Program-made: the position numbers and the translations under genes
The notes under the pieces: generated by a model
Databases searched by the model: none
What the model was told of the DNA's origin: nothing
The model's input: the letters and a program-made list of their open reading frames with translations, nothing else
From: Sulfidibacterium sp046706345
GTDB lineage: Bacteria > Bacteroidota > Bacteroidia > Bacteroidales > F082
DNA length: 10,344 nt
Direction of reading: 5' to 3'
Assembly (NCBI GenBank): GCA_046706345.1
Contig: JBJKPL010000241.1
Coordinates: 1-10,344 of the forward strand
Shown: positions 6,356 through 10,344 of the stretch, piece by piece
Layout of the letters: the number at the start of each line of letters is the position of its first letter
How positions within the stretch are numbered: the stretch's first letter is position 1

Positions 6356-7795
6356 ATGAAATATCATATTGTACAGCTGGGATGCCAGATGAATATTTCC
6401 GACGGGGAACGGGTTCAGCGTGTGTTGGAGCAGCTGGGTTTTGAACCTACGGATTATGAGGAGGAGGCCAGTCTGCTGGGGGTGATTGCCTGTTCCGTCC
6501 GGCAGAAAGGCATCGACAAGGTATATTCCAAGATGCAGAAATGGGACCGGTGGCGGAAGAAAAAGAATCTGCTCACCTTTGTTACCGGATGTGTGTTGCC
6601 TGCCGACCGGGAAAAATTCCTGAAGCAGTTCGATCTGGTTTTTCCCATGAGTGAACTGCCTGAATTTCCGGCCATGATCCAGCAGTACGGTATTGTGACC
6701 CCCGCCGGCATTCAAAGTCTGGACCCCGGACTGGAAGCCATCCAAAAACCGAAACTGGAATCCAGGAACGAAAGCGCTTTCCGGCTCGCCGGCGTCAGCC
6801 ATCCCTCTGATAATAAAAGCATTTTACATCCTGAGAAAGATATCGAAAGTTTCTGGCATATCACGCCGAAATACGGTTCCGGATTCGAAGCTTTTATCCC
6901 GATCCAGAACGGATGTAATAAGTTCTGTTCCTTCTGCGCCGTGCCTTACACCCGGGGACGTGAAATTTCGCGGCCTTCCGGTGAGATCATGGCCGAGTTG
7001 GAAGATCTGGTGGAAAAGGGTTTTAAGTCCATCACCCTGTTGGGTCAAAACGTGAATTCTTACGGGCTGGACAAAAAAGGGGAGGAAGTTTCCTTTGCCG
7101 GTCTTTTGAAAATGATCGGTGAGTTCGGCCAGAAGGCTGAGAAGAAATTTTGGGTTTACTTTACTTCGCCGCACCCACGGGATATGTCCGATGAGGTGAT
7201 TGAAGTGATCTCGCAATATTCATGTCTGGCCAAACAGATCCATCTGCCGATACAATCCGGTGATGATGCGGTGCTGGTCAGGATGAACCGGAAGCACAGT
7301 ATGGAAAAATACCGTGCCATCGTACAAACCATCCGCCGGCTGATTCCGGAGGCAACTTTGTTTACGGACATCATCGTTGGATTTACCGGAGAGACAGAGT
7401 CTCAAATCGAGAATACGCGAAAAGCCATGGCAGAGTTCAAATACAACATGGCCTACATCGCTCAGTACTCGCCGCGCCCGGGTGCCGCCAGCTCCCGCTG
7501 GGCCGATGACATCCCGAAAGAGGAAAAAAAGAAACGTTATCACCTGCTCACCGAAGAGCTGATGAAACACGCTCTGGAATACAACCGCGGGCTGAAAGGA
7601 AAAACCCTGGACGTGCTGGTGCGCGGGAAAGACCGGAAAGAAGGGTATCTTTCCGCACTCACGGAAGGAAAAATTATTGTCCGGTTTGCTTCCGATGACG
7701 AAAGCCTGATCGGACAGTTTGTTAAAGTCAAGGTGAACAGCGCTGCCCCTTTCTCTACAGAAGGTGTTCTGGTAAAAGAAGTTGTTACTGCCTGA
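6356..7795 (+). CDS. miaB: tRNA methylthiotransferase MiaB (MiaB/RimO family radical SAM)
   Basis: 479 residues from the ATG at 6356. An upstream in-frame extension to 6269 overlaps the reductase and has no family similarity, so it is excluded. MiaB adds the methylthio group at C2 of i6A37 in tRNAs that read U-starting codons. N-terminal UPF0004 domain: auxiliary cluster Cys10 (QLGCQMN), Cys46 (IACSVRQ) and Cys79 (VTGCV). Radical SAM cluster: Cys187, Cys191 and Cys194 in GCNKFCSFC, followed by AVPYTRGREISRP. LLGQNVNSYG (228-237) is a hallmark of MiaB as opposed to MtaB or RimO. LPIQSGDD (297-304) and GFTGET (342-347) are further family motifs. The C-terminal TRAM domain covers about 412-476. 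Two oddities: the usual NTC around the second Cys is IAC, and a weakly conserved stretch (about 100-165) separates the two cluster domains. All six cluster Cys are kept, so it should be active. mtaB begins 12 nt after the stop. Confidence 0.9.
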   Translation: MKYHIVQLGCQMNISDGERVQRVLEQLGFEPTDYEEEASLLGVIACSVRQKGIDKVYSKMQKWDRWRKKKNLLTFVTGCVLPADREKFLKQFDLVFPMSELPEFPAMIQQYGIVTPAGIQSLDPGLEAIQKPKLESRNESAFRLAGVSHPSDNKSILHPEKDIESFWHITPKYGSGFEAFIPIQNGCNKFCSFCAVPYTRGREISRPSGEIMAELEDLVEKGFKSITLLGQNVNSYGLDKKGEEVSFAGLLKMIGEFGQKAEKKFWVYFTSPHPRDMSDEVIEVISQYSCLAKQIHLPIQSGDDAVLVRMNRKHSMEKYRAIVQTIRRLIPEATLFTDIIVGFTGETESQIENTRKAMAEFKYNMAYIAQYSPRPGAASSRWADDIPKEEKKKRYHLLTEELMKHALEYNRGLKGKTLDVLVRGKDRKEGYLSALTEGKIIVRFASDDESLIGQFVKVKVNSAAPFSTEGVLVKEVVTA

Positions 7796-7807
7796 TCTGA
7801 GATTACG

Positions 7808-9088
7808 ATGAAAAAGATTGCTTTTAAAACACTGGGTTGCCGTTTGAACCTGTTCGAAACTGATGCGCTGGCGTCGGAATTTTCCAAAAAGGATTTCCAG
7901 ATCGTGGATTTTGCGGAAAAAGCCGATGTTTACGTGGTGAATACCTGCACCGTTACCAACCAGAGCGACCACAAGTCGAAACAGGTGATGAACCAGATGA
8001 ATCGGCTGCATCCTTCCTCGCTGAAGATCGTGACCGGTTGCATGGCCACCAACTATAAAGAGGAACTGGAACAAAGCGACAAGGTGGATTTTGTGGTGGA
8101 TAACGATCACAAATCTTCCATTTTATCCTTGGTGGATGCTTATTTTCAGGGTGAGGTCGTGGCTCCCGACAGTTTTGAGCGCGACGTTTTTGCTTACGAT
8201 GCCGCCGATGAAACATTTCATACCCGCAGCCTGATCAAGATCCAGGACGGGTGTGATAATTTCTGTACCTATTGCATTATTCCCCGGGTACGGGGCCGGG
8301 CCATCAGCCGTCCGGCCAAAGACATTTACGACAACATCCGCAAAGTGGTGGATTTTGGCTATAAGGAAGTGGTCCTGACGGGGGTGAATATCGGCCGCTA
8401 TCAGGATGGCGATACGGATTTTGAAAAACTGGTGGAACAGATCCTGACCATTCCCGGTGATTTCCGGGTACGGATCTCCTCCATCGAGCCGGACGGCTAT
8501 TCCGAAAGTTTCTTTCGCCTTTTCGAAAACCCCAAGCTGGCCCCACACATGCACATCTGCCTGCAAAGCGGTTCGGAGGACGTGTTGCTGCGCATGCGCC
8601 GGATGTATACCTCCCGGTTGTTTGAGGAGTTGGCTTCCAAAATCCGGACCGCTTATCCGGATTTTAACCTGACTACCGATATCATCGTCGGTTTTCCGGG
8701 TGAAACACCGGAAGATTTTCAGGAAAGCCTGGTCGTAGCCAGGAGAATCGGATTTGGGCACATTCACACCTTTAAATACAGTAAGAGAAGCCGGACACGC
8801 GCTGAGCGCATGCCGGATCAGATCCCCGAAAGGGAAAAAACATACCGTTCCGAGGTGGTTCGTAAACTTTCGGAGGAAATGAAGCTGGAATACCGCAGGA
8901 CCTTTCTGGGAAAAAAGCAACGCGTTCTCGTTGAGCAGTTTGATAAAGACGGATATGCCACAGGTTATGGCGAACATTATGTTCCGGTGGTGATCCGCCA
9001 AAAAGGATTGGAAAGAAATACTTTTTATGACGTCCGCCTGACGGAAATAGAAATGGGCGAAGAACCGTTTTTGGTGGGGGAATTGTAA
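7808..9088 (+). CDS. mtaB: tRNA t6A37 methylthiotransferase MtaB
   Basis: 426 residues, normal for MtaB (YqeV type). It converts N6-threonylcarbamoyladenosine-37 to its 2-methylthio form in tRNAs reading A-starting codons. UPF0004 domain: Cys11 (TLGCRLN), Cys47 (NTCTVTNQSD) and Cys78 (VTGCMA). Radical SAM cluster: Cys149, Cys153 and Cys156 in GCDNFCTYC, then IIPRVRGRAISRP. VLTGVNIGRY (189-198) is the signature separating MtaB from MiaB (QNVNSYG). ISSIEPDG (223-230), LQSGSEDVLLRMRR (252-265) and DIIVGFPGETPEDF (291-304) are standard. The C-terminal TRAM domain is about 367-424. It is a paralogue of the gene just upstream, with the same domain order, but the two are well diverged, so this is an old family split rather than a recent duplication. 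The 12-nt gap implies translation from a shared message. Confidence 0.94.
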   Translation: MKKIAFKTLGCRLNLFETDALASEFSKKDFQIVDFAEKADVYVVNTCTVTNQSDHKSKQVMNQMNRLHPSSLKIVTGCMATNYKEELEQSDKVDFVVDNDHKSSILSLVDAYFQGEVVAPDSFERDVFAYDAADETFHTRSLIKIQDGCDNFCTYCIIPRVRGRAISRPAKDIYDNIRKVVDFGYKEVVLTGVNIGRYQDGDTDFEKLVEQILTIPGDFRVRISSIEPDGYSESFFRLFENPKLAPHMHICLQSGSEDVLLRMRRMYTSRLFEELASKIRTAYPDFNLTTDIIVGFPGETPEDFQESLVVARRIGFGHIHTFKYSKRSRTRAERMPDQIPEREKTYRSEVVRKLSEEMKLEYRRTFLGKKQRVLVEQFDKDGYATGYGEHYVPVVIRQKGLERNTFYDVRLTEIEMGEEPFLVGEL

Positions 9089-9147
9089 AATTGAGGGATA
9101 ATTTCAATTATTAAACCTTAAATTCTGGTTTATATAAAAACTTTATT

Positions 9148-9155
9148 TAATTTTG
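9148..9155 (+). promoter_or_regulatory. -7 element for rpsT
   Basis: TAATTTTG matches TAnnTTTG and is followed by CAGCCCCAAAATG. The -33 region (CTGG at 9125-9128, 19-nt spacer) is a weak match. The predicted leader is about 37 nt. The 111-base gap after mtaB and this element make rpsT a separate transcription unit. Confidence 0.65.
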
Positions 9156-9199
9156 CAGCCCCAAAATGCAGTAGTAAATACACACAATAAAGAAATATT

Positions 9200-9460
9200 A
9201 TGGCTAATCACAAATCCGCACTCAAAAGAATCAGACAAAATGAGGCAAGAAAAGTTCGCAACCGTTACTATGCAAAGACCATGCGTAATGCAGTAAAGAA
9301 GTTCAGGTTGCTGACCGACAAGAAGGAAGCCGGTGAACAGTTGCCGAAATTATACTCTATGATTGACAAATTGGCTAAGAAAGAGATCATCCATAAAAAT
9401 AAAGCGGGTAATTTGAAATCAAAAATTACCAAGCATTACAACAGCGTTTTAAGCGAGTAA
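9200..9460 (+). CDS. rpsT: 30S ribosomal protein S20
   Basis: 86 residues, the usual size. It begins MANHKSALKRIRQNEARK, the standard S20 N-terminus, and is very rich in Lys and Arg for binding 16S rRNA. Helical segments RNRYYAKTMRNAVKKFR (20-36), KLYSMIDKLAKKEIIHKNKAG (50-70) and NLKSKI (71-76) match the three-helix fold. S20 is a primary binder of the 5' domain of 16S rRNA and helps early 30S assembly. It has its own promoter and terminator, as is common for rpsT. In other bacteria S20 represses its own translation, but I see no clear rRNA-mimic fold in the short leader here. Confidence 0.97.
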   Translation: MANHKSALKRIRQNEARKVRNRYYAKTMRNAVKKFRLLTDKKEAGEQLPKLYSMIDKLAKKEIIHKNKAGNLKSKITKHYNSVLSE

Positions 9461-9484
9461 TACTTTTAGATGTTTGATAAATTC

Positions 9485-9515
9485 AACCCGGATACTTCAG
9501 GTGTCCGGGTTTTTT
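9485..9515 (+). terminator. Intrinsic terminator of rpsT
   Basis: An 11-bp stem, AACCCGGATAC (9485-9495) with GTGTCCGGGTT (9501-9511), has one T-G wobble and a TTCAG loop, and the T-run spans 9510-9515. It starts 24 nt after the rpsT stop. Confidence 0.92.
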
Positions 9516-9607
9516 GGTTTCTGTTCCCGTGGTGCGCTGCATGGCGGGTTTTTATTTTTCTGCTCGATTCCGCGGATAATTTTCCTGCATAATCCGGCTG
9601 AATTTGC

Positions 9608-9615
9608 TATTTTTG
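9608..9615 (+). promoter_or_regulatory. -7 element for dnaX
   Basis: TATTTTTG matches TAnnTTTG and lies 18 bases before the dnaX ATG, so the leader would be only about 10-15 nt. The -33 region (near TTTTCCTG, 9580-9587) is a weak match. Confidence 0.55.
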
Positions 9616-9633
9616 AATTCCAAAAATTTTTAC

Positions 9634-10344
9634 ATGGAGAATTTTATCGTTTCGGCCAGGAAGTACCGTCCTGCTACCTTTGCACAGGTGGTGGGACAGG
9701 GATCCATTACGGCAACCCTGAAGAACGCCATCGTTACGGGGCATCTTGCCCAGGCATTTCTCTTCACCGGTCCCCGTGGTGTGGGGAAGACTACCTGCGC
9801 CCGGATCCTGGCCAAAACGATCAACTGCCTGAACCCCACCCCCGACGGGGAACCCTGCAATGAATGTGCATCCTGCAAGGCCTTTAACGAGAATGCTTCT
9901 TTTAACATCCATGAGCTGGATGCCGCTTCCAACAACTCGGTCGACGATATCCGTGCCCTGGTGGAACAGGTGCGCATTCCGCCGCAGGCAGGAAAGTACA
10001 AGGTGTACATCATCGATGAGGTCCATATGCTGTCGGCAGCGGCTTTCAATGCCTTTTTGAAAACGCTGGAAGAACCGCCTGCTTACGCGAAATTTATCCT
10101 GGCCACGACCGAAAAACACAAGATCATCCCGACTATCCTGTCACGGTGTCAGATCTTTGATTTTAAGAGAATTAACGTTTCGAATATTGCCGGGCATCTG
10201 GCCTATGTTGCTAAAAACGAGAACATCGAGGCCGAAGAAGAGGCCCTGATGGTGATTGCCCAGAAAGTGGACGGCGCTTTGCGTGATGCCTTGTCAACTT
10301 TTGATCAGATCGTAAGCTACAGCGGACATCAGATCACCTATAAG
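9634..10344 (+). CDS. dnaX: DNA polymerase III subunit gamma/tau, N-terminal part
   Basis: 237 codons are present and the frame stays open to the window edge, so the gene continues. The ATG at 9634 gives MENFIVSARKYRP, matching the family's usual start a few residues before (A/S)RKYRP. It is the AAA+ clamp-loader ATPase that loads the sliding clamp and organises the replisome. Motifs: Walker A GPRGVGKTT (46-54); zinc module Cys65, Cys75, Cys78 and Cys81; Walker B IIDEVHML (126-133); sensor 1 LATTEK (156-161); the SRC arginine-finger motif (170-172); sensor 2 GALRDALS (214-221). All key residues are intact. The tau-specific C-terminus, and any programmed frameshift site that would yield gamma, lie beyond the window. 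It is separated from rpsT by a strong terminator and has its own -7 element. Confidence 0.96.
   Translation, partial: MENFIVSARKYRPATFAQVVGQGSITATLKNAIVTGHLAQAFLFTGPRGVGKTTCARILAKTINCLNPTPDGEPCNECASCKAFNENASFNIHELDAASNNSVDDIRALVEQVRIPPQAGKYKVYIIDEVHMLSAAAFNAFLKTLEEPPAYAKFILATTEKHKIIPTILSRCQIFDFKRINVSNIAGHLAYVAKNENIEAEEEALMVIAQKVDGALRDALSTFDQIVSYSGHQITYK

Noticed and set aside
7220..8110. 296-codon minus-strand open frame across the miaB/mtaB junction
   Set aside because: It lies opposite two solid enzymes and has no domain or promoter; a shadow frame.
8123..9001. 292-codon minus-strand open frame opposite mtaB
   Set aside because: Low-complexity translation without family features; antisense shadow of mtaB.
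9166..9174. Two-codon upstream frame ATG CAG TAG in the rpsT leader
   Set aside because: The ATG arises from the AAAATG run found after several -7 elements here; no other sign of a regulatory leader peptide.
9474..9863. 129-codon frame overlapping the rpsT terminator and the start of dnaX
   Set aside because: Out of frame with dnaX, whose motifs are intact from 9634; the translation shows no family features.
1..10344. Possible mobile, defence or CRISPR system
   Set aside because: No transposase, integrase, nuclease, toxin pair, attachment-like repeat or spaced direct repeats were found; gene content is housekeeping plus envelope proteins.

Overview
The window (about 10.3 kb, every supported gene on the + strand) is ordinary chromosomal DNA of a Bacteroidota bacterium, most likely class Bacteroidia. 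This rests on a PorT-type type IX secretion protein next to ubiE/menG, an LruC-domain lipoprotein, genes with little Shine-Dalgarno signal, and repeated matches to the Bacteroidota -7 promoter element TAnnTTTG in the intergenic gaps. I see no mobile element, phage gene, CRISPR array, toxin-antitoxin pair or defence gene.

Layout. (1) 1-300: 3' end of ubiE/menG, the menaquinone methyltransferase. (2) 416-1923: porT, then a 234-residue cytoplasmic protein of unknown function 14 nt downstream, probably co-transcribed. (3) 1947-2116: a compact tRNA-Glu(UUC) unit with its own promoter and a strong intrinsic terminator. (4) 2199-2681: a small membrane protein of the DUF962/Mpo1-like family, with a terminator at 2798-2819. 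(5) 2682-3003: a gene-free gap holding that terminator and a leader. (6) 3004-5475: an 823-residue lipoprotein with two 107-residue Cys-containing repeats and a C-terminal LruC domain, followed by a 16-bp hairpin. (7) 5686-9088: a tight three-gene run of a ferredoxin-NADP reductase-type flavoprotein, miaB and mtaB, with gaps of 16 and 12 nt. (8) 9200-9460: rpsT (ribosomal protein S20) with its own promoter and terminator. (9) 9634-10344: the first 237 codons of dnaX, which runs off the window.

How the genes work together. The clearest functional unit is the reductase-miaB-mtaB run. MiaB and MtaB are paralogous radical-SAM methylthiotransferases that modify C2 of A37 in different tRNA sets, and both need low-potential electrons. 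A flavin reductase at the head of the same transcript is a plausible electron supplier, but this is inference. The ubiE-porT pair looks like a conserved Bacteroidota neighbourhood. The rest is housekeeping: tRNA, S20 and the DNA polymerase III tau/gamma subunit.

No clearly new biological system is visible. The items most worth a second look are the unknown gene behind porT, the possible redox partnership of the reductase with the two methylthiotransferases, the repeat architecture of the lipoprotein, and a shared sequence pattern downstream of the -7 elements.
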